Below, in pieces: positions 6,785-14,743 of a stretch of 28,329 nucleotides of DNA. A program made the position numbers and the translations under genes. This stretch comes from JBKPCD01 sp046727175 (GTDB lineage: Bacteria > Acidobacteriota > Vicinamibacteria > Vicinamibacterales > 2-12-FULL-66-21). The stretch's first letter is position 1; every line of letters starts with the position of its first letter. The stretch is from NCBI GenBank assembly GCA_046727175.1, contig JBKPCD010000042.1, forward strand, positions 1 through 28,329. The letters run 5' to 3'. The notes below the pieces were generated by a model. It was not told the origin of the DNA. It saw only the letters and a list, made by a program, of their open reading frames with translations, and did not search any database.

Positions 6785-7441
6785 ATGCAGAGGCTCTTTC
6801 CAGCGCTCGTCGTCGTCACGATCGCGATGTTCGCTGTCGCGCCAGCGTTGATTGTTCAGGCGCCATATGAGTCGACGATGGGGCTGGTGCAGAAGATTTT
6901 TTATTTCCACGTGCCATCGTGGATCGTGATGTTCACGTCCGCGTTCGTCTGTGGTGGTGCGGGCCTGAGATATCTTCTGACCGGTCGTAGCGCGGCCGAT
7001 CGCGTGGCGGTTGCCGCGGCCGAGCTCACGCTCGTGTTCGGAACGATTGGACTAATGACCGGGCCGCTCTGGGCATACAAGGCGTGGGGAGTCTGGTGGC
7101 AGTGGGACGCGAAGCTGACGTCGGCGCTCGTGCTGTGGCTGATTTTCGCCTCGTATCTGCTGTTGCGGCGTTACGGAGGTGCCGGTTCCGAGAAACTTTC
7201 GGCCGTGGTCGCGCTGTTCGGCGCCGTCAACGTGCCGTTCGTGTACTGGTCGGCCAACCTGTGGCGGACGATGCATCCGACGACGAATGTGCTTCCAACT
7301 CTCCAACCAGGGATGCGGGGGCCGTTCTGGTTTTGCGCGCTTGCGTTTCTCCTGTTGTACGCGGTGCTGCTGACCGCGAGGATCCGCCTCGAGAAGCGTC
7401 GGACGGAGCTCGACGCGTTGTATCTGGCGGTGGAGGACTGA
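6785..7441 (+). CDS. ccmC: Heme handling protein CcmC
   Basis: The 218-residue protein has six membrane segments and the WWD motif as WGVWWQWDAKLTS (about residues 101-113). Conserved periplasmic histidines of this family are visible in YFHVPSW (about 40-46) and in WRTMHPT. CcmC binds heme through these histidines and the WWD surface and loads it on CcmE. The length is close to the usual CcmC. The start codon follows repeat sequence directly, with no clear ribosome binding site. The stop is 2 bases before the ccmD-like gene. Confidence 0.93.
   Translation: MQRLFPALVVVTIAMFAVAPALIVQAPYESTMGLVQKIFYFHVPSWIVMFTSAFVCGGAGLRYLLTGRSAADRVAVAAAELTLVFGTIGLMTGPLWAYKAWGVWWQWDAKLTSALVLWLIFASYLLLRRYGGAGSEKLSAVVALFGAVNVPFVYWSANLWRTMHPTTNVLPTLQPGMRGPFWFCALAFLLLYAVLLTARIRLEKRRTELDALYLAVED
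7432..7436 (+). promoter_or_regulatory. Ribosome binding site deciding the start of the ccmD-like gene
   Basis: A GGAGG core inside the last codons of ccmC sits 7 bases before the GTG at 7444, favouring this start over the GTG at 7468. Confidence 0.6.
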
Positions 7442-7443
7442 CA

Positions 7444-7800
7444 GTGGAAAGGGAAAAGGGACCCGCCGTGCAGTTGCTCCTGCTTGCCGTGCTGATGTCC
7501 GCCTCGCTCCTCGCGCAGCGACCCTCAACCGAGCCTCCCATTGTGCCGGCGCGAAACATGCCGCCATTGTCGCAGGTGCCGCCCGCCGGAACGCAGCCGC
7601 AGCAGCTCGAGGGATTCGTTCGCGCCGATCAACTGCCGCAACGCGAGCAACTGCCTGCCGCCCCGCTCGTCATGACGGCGTATGCAGTCGCCTGGGCGGT
7701 CGTCCTGGCTTACGTCTGGTCGATCTGGCGACGGCTGAACCGGGTCGAGCGCGAGATCGCTGACGTGAGTCGCCGTCTCTCGCCCGGCGCACGCAGTTAA
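7444..7800 (+). CDS. CcmD-like small membrane protein with long exported N-terminal part
   Basis: The protein has 118 residues. The C-terminal part has one membrane helix (VMTAYAVAWAVVLAYVWSIW) followed by a basic cytoplasmic helix RRLNRVEREIADVSRRL, the typical shape of CcmD and its relatives, which help release heme-bound CcmE from CcmC. It is longer than a usual CcmD (about 40-70 residues) because of an N-terminal signal-like segment (VQLLLLAVLMSASLLAQ) and a Pro/Gln-rich linker. The GTG at 7444 is chosen because GGAGG at 7432-7436 lies 7 bases upstream, inside the end of ccmC; a second GTG at 7468 would give a shorter signal peptide. Position directly after ccmC supports the call. Confidence 0.75.
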   Translation: MEREKGPAVQLLLLAVLMSASLLAQRPSTEPPIVPARNMPPLSQVPPAGTQPQQLEGFVRADQLPQREQLPAAPLVMTAYAVAWAVVLAYVWSIWRRLNRVEREIADVSRRLSPGARS

Positions 7801-7997
7801 TCGGTCACAGGCGCGCTAAGGGCGCGCCCCGCCCCGCACCCCACTGCGCAGAGGACGCGCAGTGGGGACCCCGCCCTGCGGCGGAGCGGGGGCGAAGGGG
7901 TCCCCGCGAGCGAGGGCGAAACCGGGGCCCCACCGCAGGTAGTGTGTGCGGTGGGGTGGGAAAGGGGGTTCGGGGGACGAAGTCCCCCGATGCAGAG
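7801..7997. repeat. Highly structured GC-rich intergenic repeat with three perfect hairpins
   Basis: This gap within the ccm operon holds three perfect inverted repeats. CCCCACTGCGC (7839-7849) and GCGCAGTGGGG (7857-7867) have a 7-base loop. CCCCACCGCA (7928-7937) and TGCGGTGGGG (7947-7956) have a 9-base loop. CGGGGGAC (7971-7978) and GTCCCCCG (7982-7989) have the loop GAA and lie 8 bases before the next ATG. The first hairpin region is an inverted copy of the repeat at 4226 and 6673. None is followed by a T run, so these do not look like intrinsic terminators. Confidence 0.75.
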
Positions 7998-8147
7998 ATG
8001 TCGGCCGCGCACTTCATCTTCATCCCGGCGGTCATGCTGATCGGCCTCGTTATTGGCTGGGTGCTCGGCGCGCGCGCGGCGCACGATGCGTTTGCGGCGG
8101 AGCTGCGGAGAAGAGAAGAGCGAGAGAAGAGGAAGAGCCTGAACTAG
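7998..8147 (+). CDS. Small single-span membrane protein at the end of the ccm operon
   Basis: The 49-residue protein has one N-terminal membrane helix (FIFIPAVMLIGLVIGWVLGA) followed by a strongly charged tail (ELRRREEREKRKS). The ATG at 7998 gives a clean start; an in-frame ATG at 7944 would add residues translated from the hairpin repeat and is unlikely. The shape resembles small membrane subunits of the CcmD kind. It may be a further accessory of the heme handling complex or unrelated. No known family is assigned. Confidence 0.6.
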   Translation: MSAAHFIFIPAVMLIGLVIGWVLGARAAHDAFAAELRRREEREKRKSLN

Positions 8148-8158
8148 TCGACCCCGAA

Positions 8159-8222
8159 TCCCGACCTTCGAATCCCGAACCCCCGCTTGATCGAGCCACC
8201 GAACCACCGAACTGCCGAACTA
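8159..8222. repeat. Short-unit CCGAAC repeat at the convergent ccm/phosphoesterase junction
   Basis: The tract CGAATCCCGAACCCCCG, then CCACCGAACCACCGAACTGC and CGAACTACCG, is the inverted counterpart of the TTCGGTGGCTCGGG tract at 6744-6783 and 22368-22400. It ends at the stop codon of the phosphoesterase gene. No stem with a T tract is visible. Confidence 0.6.
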
Positions 8223-8960
8223 CCGGCCAACGGCCAATCGATTCGCCAGGCTCGGCGGCAGTCCAGCGACCAGGATCCGACGCTGCGCCGCGTCGACAGC
8301 GTACGGGATGCGCTTGAGCACCAAGGCGAGCGCCTCCGAATCGTAGGTCGCATACGCGGCGCGCGGATCGCCATCCCGCGGCTGACCCACCGAGCCCGGG
8401 TTGACGACGTAGCGGATGCCCGGTCGCAGAACGATCGTCGTGTCGTCCTCGCCTTCCGGAACGAAACCGCCGAAATTGTCCCCCTGCTTCTGAAAGACCA
8501 CTGGCAGATGCGTGTGGCCGAACAGGGTCAACTGACGCTCGCCTGTCTCGAGCGCCCTCAGCGCATCATCGGCGTCGAAGATGTAGTGATCCTCGTCGAA
8601 CGGAGAGCCGTGGCAGATCTCCACATGATCGTCGATCATCACGGGTCCGGGCGGCAGGCTGCGCAGGTATTCGCGGTTCTCGGGCGTCAGGGCCTCGCCC
8701 GTCCAGACGGCAGCATAGCGGGCGATTTGATTGAAGTTGCTTGCGTCCTCGAGGCCGCAGGCGGCCTTGTCGTGATTGCCGCGAATGATTGCGAGCGGAT
8801 TGAGCGCGCGGACGCGATCGATGACGCCGTTCGGCTCCCCACCGTAGCCGACCAGATCACCAAGGACGAGAACGGATTCCCAGGTGCCGTCGGCTGCTGC
8901 CAGGACGGCTTCGAGCGCATCGAGGTTCGCGTGGATGTCGGAGAGGATCAGGTAGCGCAT
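8220..8960 (-). CDS. Calcineurin-like metallophosphoesterase (YfcE/MJ0936-like)
   Basis: The 246-residue cytosolic protein carries all five metal-binding blocks of the calcineurin-like phosphoesterase fold: SDIHAN (Asp8, His10), GDLVGYG (Asp35), GNHD (Asn62, His63), CHGSP (His117) and GHTH (148-151). These bind two divalent metals for phosphodiester or phosphomonoester hydrolysis. The natural substrate cannot be told from sequence. The start codon directly abuts the stop of aroK, so it is probably the last gene of an aroA-aroK-phosphoesterase operon. Confidence 0.9.
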   Translation of the reverse strand: MRYLILSDIHANLDALEAVLAAADGTWESVLVLGDLVGYGGEPNGVIDRVRALNPLAIIRGNHDKAACGLEDASNFNQIARYAAVWTGEALTPENREYLRSLPPGPVMIDDHVEICHGSPFDEDHYIFDADDALRALETGERQLTLFGHTHLPVVFQKQGDNFGGFVPEGEDDTTIVLRPGIRYVVNPGSVGQPRDGDPRAAYATYDSEALALVLKRIPYAVDAAQRRILVAGLPPSLANRLAVGR

Positions 8961-9479
8961 TCACAATTCGCCATTCTCGATTTTCCTGATCCGCTCCATG
9001 ATCGTGTCCGCGGTCTGCTCGGGCGACGCGGCGGACGCGTCGACGCGCATGTGCGCCTGCGCGTACGCGAGCCGGCGCGTGGCGAACAACCGCTCCATCT
9101 TCACGCGGTCCGACGCAAGCGGACGCCGGCCGTCAGCCGGTACTCTGGCCAGCACCTCCTCGAACGGCACGTCGAGCCAGATCGAGAGCCCGTCGCGGTT
9201 GATCGCGCCTCGGTTCTCGAGATCGACGAACGTGCCGCCGCCGGTCGCCACCACGACATGGCGTAACGGGAGCAGGAGGCGCAGTATCTCGCGCTCGATC
9301 GCGCGGAAGTACGGCTCGCCATGACGGGCGAAAATCTCGGAGACCGTCTTTCGCTCGCGTGCCTCGATCAATTCGTCGACGTCCTCGGCCCGCCATTTCA
9401 GCCGCGCTGCAAGCGCACGCGCAACGGTGGTCTTGCCGGCAGCCATGAATCCTACGAGGAAGATCTTATCGACCGTCAC
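8961..9479 (-). CDS. aroK: Shikimate kinase
   Basis: The 172-residue kinase phosphorylates shikimate at O3 with ATP in the chorismate pathway. Seen are the P-loop VGFMAAGKTT, the shikimate-binding DVDELIE motif, an arginine in the FRAIE segment, the ATGGGTF glycine loop and RRPL in the lid region. The start is a GTG at 9479, overlapping the end of aroA by 14 bases; there is no ATG between the aroA stop and the P-loop. Upstream in-frame sequence is a shadow of aroA. The length fits monofunctional shikimate kinases (about 165-180). Confidence 0.93.
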   Translation of the reverse strand: MTVDKIFLVGFMAAGKTTVARALAARLKWRAEDVDELIEARERKTVSEIFARHGEPYFRAIEREILRLLLPLRHVVVATGGGTFVDLENRGAINRDGLSIWLDVPFEEVLARVPADGRRPLASDRVKMERLFATRRLAYAQAHMRVDASAASPEQTADTIMERIRKIENGEL

Positions 9480-10779
9480 CGCGCGTGAGCCGCTCGAGGG
9501 TCTCGAAGAAACCTGGGTACGAAACAGCCACCGACGACGCGCCCGTGATGGTGGTCGGCTCGGACGCACCCGTGGCGGCAATCGCGAACGCCATCGCGAG
9601 CCGATGGTCGTCGCAGGCATCCACGGCTGTGCCTTTCAATGGCCGCGAGCTCAGACGGAACCCGTCCTCGTGCTCCTCGACGTCGGCGCCGAGGGCGCGC
9701 AGTCCCGCAGCCAGCGCCGAAATGCGATCGCTTTCCTTGACGCGCAGCTCCGCGGCGCCGCTGACGCGCAGCTCGCTCCCTTCGGGCATCAACGCGGCAA
9801 GCGCAGCAACCGCCGGGATCTCATCGATCACGAACGGCACATCGTGCGGTTCGACCTCGAAGGTGCGGGGCTCGCCGTACGACACGCGAATCCGTCCGAC
9901 CGGTTCGCCCGCAAGTTCGCTATCGATATCAGTCTGGACGTCGGCTCCCGCGCGCCGCAATAGGTCGACGATTGCCGTCCGAGTCGGGTTCAGGCCGACG
10001 TTCTCGATTTCGACGGACGACCCCGGCGATCCAGCGGCGAGGGCCATCCAGAACGTCGCACTCGAGAGGTCGCCCGGCACGGCGAATCGGCCAGCGCGCA
10101 GACGCTGACCGCCGATGATGAAAATACCCGTGCTTTCGACGCTCACGTCGGCGCCAAACGCTCGCAATGCGCGTTCGGTGTGGTCGCGCGTGATCGCGGG
10201 TTCCCAGACGCTCGTTTCGCCACTCGCCTGGAGGCCAGCCAGGAGCACGGCACTCTTGACCTGTGCACTCGGGACTTCGGAGACGTGGGTGATGCCGCGA
10301 AGGTCTGCGCCCTCGATCGTCAGCGGTGGGCGACCGTTGTCGGATTCGATGCGCGCCCCCATGCGAGTCAGCGGCTCGATCACGCGGCGCATCGGCCGGC
10401 GCATCAGCGATCGATCGCCGCCCATGACCGAGCGGAAGGGGTGCGCAGCCAGGATCCCGGATAGCAGCCGCATCGTCGTGCCCGAATTCGCGGCGTCGAG
10501 GGTCGTCTCGGGCGCATGCAGCCCGCGCACGCCGCACCCCAGGACTTCAATCGTCGCATCGGCAATGCGACGGATTTCGGCTCCAAGCGCGCGCATGCAC
10601 TCGAGCGTGGCGGCACAATCCGCTCCAGGCGAGTACCCGTCGAGTGTGGAGGTGCCGTCGGCGAGCGCCGCCAGCATCGCGTAGCGATGCGAGATGGATT
10701 TATCCCCGGGCACCCGTGTGCGCCCGCGCACACGGTGTGCGGGGTACACGACAACCGTATCGGCAGACGCACGGACCAT
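9466..10779 (-). CDS. aroA: 3-phosphoshikimate 1-carboxyvinyltransferase (EPSP synthase)
   Basis: The 437-residue enzyme condenses shikimate-3-phosphate with phosphoenolpyruvate. Motifs seen are PGDKSISHR (24-32), NSGTTMRLLSG, RPMRRVIEPL, VPSAQVKSAVLLAG, VPGDLSSATFW, VKESDRI and DDHRLAM. The NSGTTMRL form in place of GNAGTAMRPL suggests the class II type, which is often less sensitive to glyphosate; this is family knowledge and was not tested. It heads a minus-strand operon with aroK and the phosphoesterase, and is divergent from the anti-sigma gene. Length and both halves of the inside-out barrel appear complete. Confidence 0.95.
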   Translation of the reverse strand: MVRASADTVVVYPAHRVRGRTRVPGDKSISHRYAMLAALADGTSTLDGYSPGADCAATLECMRALGAEIRRIADATIEVLGCGVRGLHAPETTLDAANSGTTMRLLSGILAAHPFRSVMGGDRSLMRRPMRRVIEPLTRMGARIESDNGRPPLTIEGADLRGITHVSEVPSAQVKSAVLLAGLQASGETSVWEPAITRDHTERALRAFGADVSVESTGIFIIGGQRLRAGRFAVPGDLSSATFWMALAAGSPGSSVEIENVGLNPTRTAIVDLLRRAGADVQTDIDSELAGEPVGRIRVSYGEPRTFEVEPHDVPFVIDEIPAVAALAALMPEGSELRVSGAAELRVKESDRISALAAGLRALGADVEEHEDGFRLSSRPLKGTAVDACDDHRLAMAFAIAATGASEPTTITGASSVAVSYPGFFETLERLTRGDGR

Positions 10780-10785
10780 TGAGGC

Positions 10786-10791
10786 ACTATA
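10786..10791 (-). promoter_or_regulatory. Possible -10 element of the aroA operon
   Basis: On the minus strand TGCTATAGT holds a -10 hexamer TATAGT with an extended TG, 6 bases before the aroA ATG. No good -35 is seen. If used, transcription would begin close to the start codon, giving a nearly leaderless mRNA. Confidence 0.3.
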
Positions 10792-10909
10792 GCATTCGCT
10801 ATCTTGAACGGATCCGGTTTACTATGTAACTCACACGCGTGAATTTCGAGCCCGGTACTTCCATCACTCGTCCGCCGAGCGCCTTCCGCGCCGGCTGCGC
10901 CATGGCTGC

Positions 10910-11356
10910 ATGCTGACACGCGGCGGCACGGTCAGACTCCAAATCCACAGCAATTTCGACATGCTGGACTTCGTCCAGATCGTGAGCGATCGCATGGGTC
11001 AGCTCGCCGGGCTGGACGAGGACACCGTGCACTGGATCGGCGTGGCGGTTCGCGAGTCCGTCATCAATGCGATCAAGCACGGGAACCGCGAGGACTACGG
11101 CAAGCTGGTCACGGTGGAGTTCACGTTTGCGCCGATCACGGATCCCGGCGAGCTCGTCGTGCGCGTGCTGGATCAGGGCGAGGGCTTCGACCCCCAAGGA
11201 GTCGCCGATCCGCTGGCACCGGAGAACCTTCTGAAGTCGAGCGGCCGCGGAATCTTCTTCATGCGCAGTTTCATGGACGACGTCACGCTGCGGCGCGCGT
11301 CGGAGGGAGGCATGGAAGTACGAATGGTCAAGAAGTTGGCCAGCAGCGGTGCCTGA
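10910..11356 (+). CDS. Anti-sigma factor / serine kinase of the RsbW-SpoIIAB (HATPase_c_2) family
   Basis: The 148-residue single-domain GHKL ATPase has the N-box ESVINAIKHGN, the G1 box LDQGEGFDP and the G2 region SSGRGIFFMR. RsbW-like proteins bind a sigma factor and phosphorylate an STAS anti-sigma-factor antagonist, or act as simple kinase switches. No sigma factor or STAS gene is next to it, so the partner is unknown. The first ATG at 10910 lies 130 bases from the divergent aroA start, so a promoter is expected in that gap. The stop overlaps the inositol monophosphatase start by 8 bases, so the two are translationally coupled. Confidence 0.88.
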   Translation: MLTRGGTVRLQIHSNFDMLDFVQIVSDRMGQLAGLDEDTVHWIGVAVRESVINAIKHGNREDYGKLVTVEFTFAPITDPGELVVRVLDQGEGFDPQGVADPLAPENLLKSSGRGIFFMRSFMDDVTLRRASEGGMEVRMVKKLASSGA

Positions 11357-12149
11357 GATTCAGCCTCCAATCTTTCTCGCGACAGCCATCGAAGCGGCGA
11401 TCCGCGCCGGGGACGTCCAGATGGCCAACTTCCGCGGCGACATGCAGGTCGACAAGAAGGGCGCGATCGATCTCGTCACGAACATCGACGTGGCGATCGA
11501 GCGCGAATTCCGCGCGATGATTGCCGAACGCTTCCCCGATCACGTGGTGCTCGGTGAAGAGTTCGCAAGGACAGACGCGGCACAGGACGTCCCGAGGTAC
11601 TGCTGGGTATTCGATCCGATCGACGGCACGACGAATTACGCGCACGGCCTGCCAATCTTCTGCTGCTCGGTGGCGCTCGAGCAGGATGGCGTACCAGTGG
11701 TGGCGGCCGTTTACGATCCGAACCGCCGCGAGTTGTTCACGGCCGAGCGAGGGCAGGGTGCGTGGCTGAATGGCGAGCCGCTTCGCGTCTCGTCGTCCGC
11801 CACGCTCATCGATTCACTTCTCGTGACCGGCTTCCACTACAACATCCATCGCGATCCCGGCGAGCTCATGGCTATTTTCGCCGCGTTCATCACGCGCGCT
11901 CGCGCCGTCCGCCGGCTGGGTTCCGCGGCGCTCGACTTGTGCTACGTCGCCGCGGCCCGTTTCGACGGGTTCTGGGAGCTGAAGCTGCAACCATGGGACG
12001 TCGCCGGCGGCGCCCTCATCGTCGAGGAGGCAGGCGGCATCGTCACGACTGTCAATGGCGCTGCGTTCGGCTCGCGGAAGGGCAGCGTGCTGGCGACCAA
12101 CGGGCGGATTCACGACGAGATGCTGGGCGTGCTTCGGTCGGTCTGCTGA
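11349..12149 (+). CDS. suhB: Inositol monophosphatase family protein
   Basis: The 266-residue enzyme is of the Mg-dependent, Li-sensitive phosphatase family, with the metal-binding motifs LGEE (Glu70/71), DPIDGTTNY (89-97) and WDVAGG (about residue 218). It hydrolyses inositol-1-phosphate or related sugar phosphates in the cytoplasm. The gene symbol is tentative because IMPase, histidinol-phosphatase and CysQ branches share these motifs. The GTG start at 11349 overlaps the anti-sigma gene by 8 bases. The length is typical. Confidence 0.88.
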   Translation: MPEIQPPIFLATAIEAAIRAGDVQMANFRGDMQVDKKGAIDLVTNIDVAIEREFRAMIAERFPDHVVLGEEFARTDAAQDVPRYCWVFDPIDGTTNYAHGLPIFCCSVALEQDGVPVVAAVYDPNRRELFTAERGQGAWLNGEPLRVSSSATLIDSLLVTGFHYNIHRDPGELMAIFAAFITRARAVRRLGSAALDLCYVAAARFDGFWELKLQPWDVAGGALIVEEAGGIVTTVNGAAFGSRKGSVLATNGRIHDEMLGVLRSVC

Positions 12150-12380
12150 CTGTCCCTTTTGCAGGTCCCGCTGACCCCGCGATAAGACAAAACGCACATC
12201 GTGATTCGCCGGTTCGACCGCGGCGCGCGTCCAGCACTTCAGAATTGCGCGTGGTCGTTTGCGCGATTGGCTGGCACCTTTCATGCTCAGGTGTCCGCCG
12301 TGCCGGACCACAGCGGTGCGGCAGGGTCCATCCCGCGTGTGTCAACCTGCGGCGATGGCCGGTGTTTCCGGAGAGTAGTC

Positions 12381-13115
12381 ATGACGAAACGATACTGGTT
12401 TCAGCGCCTGACCCTCGTGTGCGCCTTTGCGCTCCTTGCGCCGGCACTGGCGGACGCGCAGATTGTCCGCGTAAGTCGCAGCGAGCCGCGCAACGCGATC
12501 GGGTTCAACATCGGCTATTTCGTGCTGCGCGGTGTGGAATCACGCGTGAACGACGACGTGCTGCTTGCCGATCTCACCGAGCTCGCGTTCGAAGTGGACG
12601 ACTTCAACTACGTCACGTTCGGTGGTGAATGGCTGTATGCCGTGAGCGACTACCTCGAGGTTGGCGCAGGCTTGGGTTATTACCAACGAGGCGTGCCGAC
12701 CGTTTACAGAGACTTCCACAACGCGGATGAAACCGAGATTGCCCAGGAGCTGAAGCTGCGCGTCGTCCCCATCACCGCTACGCTTCGATTCCTCCCAATC
12801 GGCCGGCGCAACGTCGTGGAACCCTACGTCGGCGCTGGTATCGGCGTGTTCAACTGGCACTACTCTGAGGTCGGCGAATTCGTCGACTTCAGCGACAACT
12901 CGATCTTCCCCGCCCGTTTCACAGCGGACGGTAATGCGATAGGCCCTGTTGTACTTGCGGGGCTCCGCGCTCCCATCGGCGATATCTGGGCCGTTGGGGG
13001 CGAAATCCGCTGGCAGCGTGCCGAAGGGGACACGTCGGAAGAGCGGGGTCTGCTCGGAACGAAAATCGATCTTGGAGGATGGACGACGAGTTTTACCGTG
13101 CATCTTCGATTCTAG
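12381..13115 (+). CDS. Outer-membrane beta-barrel protein
   Basis: The 244-residue exported protein has a signal peptide (MTKRYWFQRL, then a hydrophobic core ending in ALADA). The mature part has alternating polar and hydrophobic strands with aromatic ends, for example NAIGFNIGYFVL, LEVGAGLGYYQRG, VVEPYVGAGIGVFNW and WAVGGEIRWQRA, and it ends in Phe (FTVHLRF), the usual outer-membrane barrel signature. It resembles OmpW or OmpA-barrel-type proteins of 8 strands; no specific family is claimed. The ATG at 12381 is chosen for the signal peptide; the frame is open further upstream without signal character. GGAGAG lies about 9 bases upstream. Its stop codon touches the GGTTCA repeat. Confidence 0.8.
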   Translation: MTKRYWFQRLTLVCAFALLAPALADAQIVRVSRSEPRNAIGFNIGYFVLRGVESRVNDDVLLADLTELAFEVDDFNYVTFGGEWLYAVSDYLEVGAGLGYYQRGVPTVYRDFHNADETEIAQELKLRVVPITATLRFLPIGRRNVVEPYVGAGIGVFNWHYSEVGEFVDFSDNSIFPARFTADGNAIGPVVLAGLRAPIGDIWAVGGEIRWQRAEGDTSEERGLLGTKIDLGGWTTSFTVHLRF

Positions 13116-13202
13116 GTTCACGGTTCAGGGTTCAGGGTTCAAAATTTGAGGGTTCAAGGTTCGCGCCGTGAACCCTGAACCTTGAACCCTGAACCTTGAA
13201 CC
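13115..13202. repeat. GGTTCA short-unit inverted repeat at a convergent junction, possible bidirectional terminator
   Basis: The left arm has tandem GGTTCA/GGGTTCA units (13115-13170) and the right arm has the reverse complement (GTGAACCCTGAACC and onwards, 13168-13202). Over about 35 bases each, the arms can pair into a long imperfect stem. The repeat lies exactly between the converging stop codons of the beta-barrel gene and the GT39-like gene. It encodes the last residues of the latter (VQGSGFKVQGS). No T tract is seen. Confidence 0.75.
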
Positions 13203-14605
13203 TCGTACAACGCAACCCCTCCCCCTTCCGCGACACGCGTGAATCCGTCGAAGAAGTGCGGATCACGCTGCGCTCTGTGGAACAGCGCGTCTCCGCCTTC
13301 CGCTTTCTCCTCCACGACGACCCATTTGACGAATCCACGCGGGCCGAGCCGGAACGCGTAGACCCACAGCTCGCCGTTCCCCTCGTGCAGGAAGTCGTGA
13401 ATGTGGAACCCGTACGCCGAGAGATCGTGCATGTAATGCGCGAGCGAGCCCATGCTCATCATGATCGGCGTGCCGTCACGATGCCGGACGAGGTAATTCG
13501 TGACCGCCTGACGGCCGATTTTGTTCGGTGCGTCGCGCTGCGATTCGACGATGAGTGCCGCCGTCCGGTCGAGCGGATGCGCCTGAATCGTCGTGAGGGC
13601 GATGACGATGATCGCGATCGGCAGTCGCAGTCGACGCGGCAACAGCGATACGGCGACGGCGATCAAGACGGCGCTGGCTGCGATCAACGGCAGGCTATAG
13701 CGAACGCGCAGGGGATGACCGTGCAGGTACGCATACCACGGGAGTGCCGCTGATGCGACGGGTGCGAGCAGCAAGACAATCGAAGCGCGCGAGCGAGAGC
13801 AGACGAATACCGCGACAACCACCGCGGCCGCCACATACGCGCTCCAGATGAGCGCCGTGCCGGAGAGCTGATACGCGCCTTCGCGAACCTGGTCCCAGGC
13901 AACCAGCCCGTTACCGAGAGCCTTGTTCTCGGCGACGAAGAACCCGCTGCTGACGAACCATTCGCCAACAGTCCATCGGCTGTTCACGACAAACAGGAGA
14001 ACCGCGATACCGGGGTAGACCGCCAGCCGCAGGCAGCCGATCAGCGACTGACGAACGCTGCGGCCCCTTCGAACCATCGTCAGTCCGGAGAGCGCGATAA
14101 TCGCCGCAGTGATCGGCCAGGCTTCGTATCGCGTCATGGCCGCGCCGGTTAGCGCCAATCCCGCTGGCGCCGCGTGGCCCGACGGATCGCGGTCGAGCCA
14201 GTCGATCGTCAGCGACACCGCGAGCAGCGCGGTTCCGAACAGCAACGGCTCCGTCATCGGCGTGCTCTGGAGGTAGAGCACGTCCGGGTTCGACATGAGG
14301 AGGACCGCACCGGTCATGCCGCCGACGACGGATCCCGTCGTTCGCGCGATCGTCCTGGCCAGCGCCCAGGCAGCCAGCGCCATGCTCATCACGGATATCG
14401 CGATTGCCGACGCGCCGCTGCGATACCACGCATCGATCTGCACCGGCAGCATGTTGAGAACGTGCGGGAGCGGCAGCCACACGGCACCGATCTGCTGCCA
14501 ACCCGGAAGCAGGCTGTCGAAGATTCGACGCGCCACGACGAGGTGAGCGCGCGCGTCGTAGTGACTGAGCGCGAGACCGGCACGGCCGTAGAACAGCGCG
14601 GCCAA
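13154..14605 (-). CDS. Membrane glycosyltransferase, GT-C fold (GT39/ArnT-like)
   Basis: This integral membrane protein of about 483 residues has around ten hydrophobic helices. An acidic residue in an early loop (LSHYDARAHLVVARRIFD) sits where GT-C enzymes hold the catalytic Asp, followed by WLPLPHVL. The family transfers sugars from lipid-phosphate donors on the periplasmic side. The C-terminal soluble part (LVRHRDGTPIMMSMGSLAHY and onwards) resembles the periplasmic tail of such enzymes. The start is uncertain: TTG at 14605 is the first classical alternative codon, but the frame is open to an in-frame stop at about 14780 and the upstream residues (PLLIGALVAIVGAL) would complete the first membrane helix, with no ATG or GTG. 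The last 12 or so residues come from the GGTTCA repeat. Confidence 0.7.
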   Translation of the reverse strand: MAALFYGRAGLALSHYDARAHLVVARRIFDSLLPGWQQIGAVWLPLPHVLNMLPVQIDAWYRSGASAIAISVMSMALAAWALARTIARTTGSVVGGMTGAVLLMSNPDVLYLQSTPMTEPLLFGTALLAVSLTIDWLDRDPSGHAAPAGLALTGAAMTRYEAWPITAAIIALSGLTMVRRGRSVRQSLIGCLRLAVYPGIAVLLFVVNSRWTVGEWFVSSGFFVAENKALGNGLVAWDQVREGAYQLSGTALIWSAYVAAAVVVAVFVCSRSRASIVLLLAPVASAALPWYAYLHGHPLRVRYSLPLIAASAVLIAVAVSLLPRRLRLPIAIIVIALTTIQAHPLDRTAALIVESQRDAPNKIGRQAVTNYLVRHRDGTPIMMSMGSLAHYMHDLSAYGFHIHDFLHEGNGELWVYAFRLGPRGFVKWVVVEEKAEGGDALFHRAQRDPHFFDGFTRVAEGGGVALYEVQGSGFKVQGSRREP

Positions 14606-14743
14606 TGCGCCGACGATTGCGACGAGCGCACCAATCAGAAGCGGCGCGGACTCGGAACGAACGATGGCGCGCGTTGAGACGTTGGAATTCGCGGAAGCAA
14701 CGGAAGCGCTGGGGAAGGACTCGTTCAGAGCCAGGGTGATAAT

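Noticed and set aside
7839..7867. Perfect GC-rich hairpin as an intrinsic terminator of the ccm operon
   Set aside because: No T run follows on either strand, and another probable operon gene lies downstream; it is treated as a repeat.
8187..9266. 359-codon plus-strand frame over the phosphoesterase and aroK
   Set aside because: Both minus-strand genes have complete catalytic motifs, so this frame is their antisense shadow.
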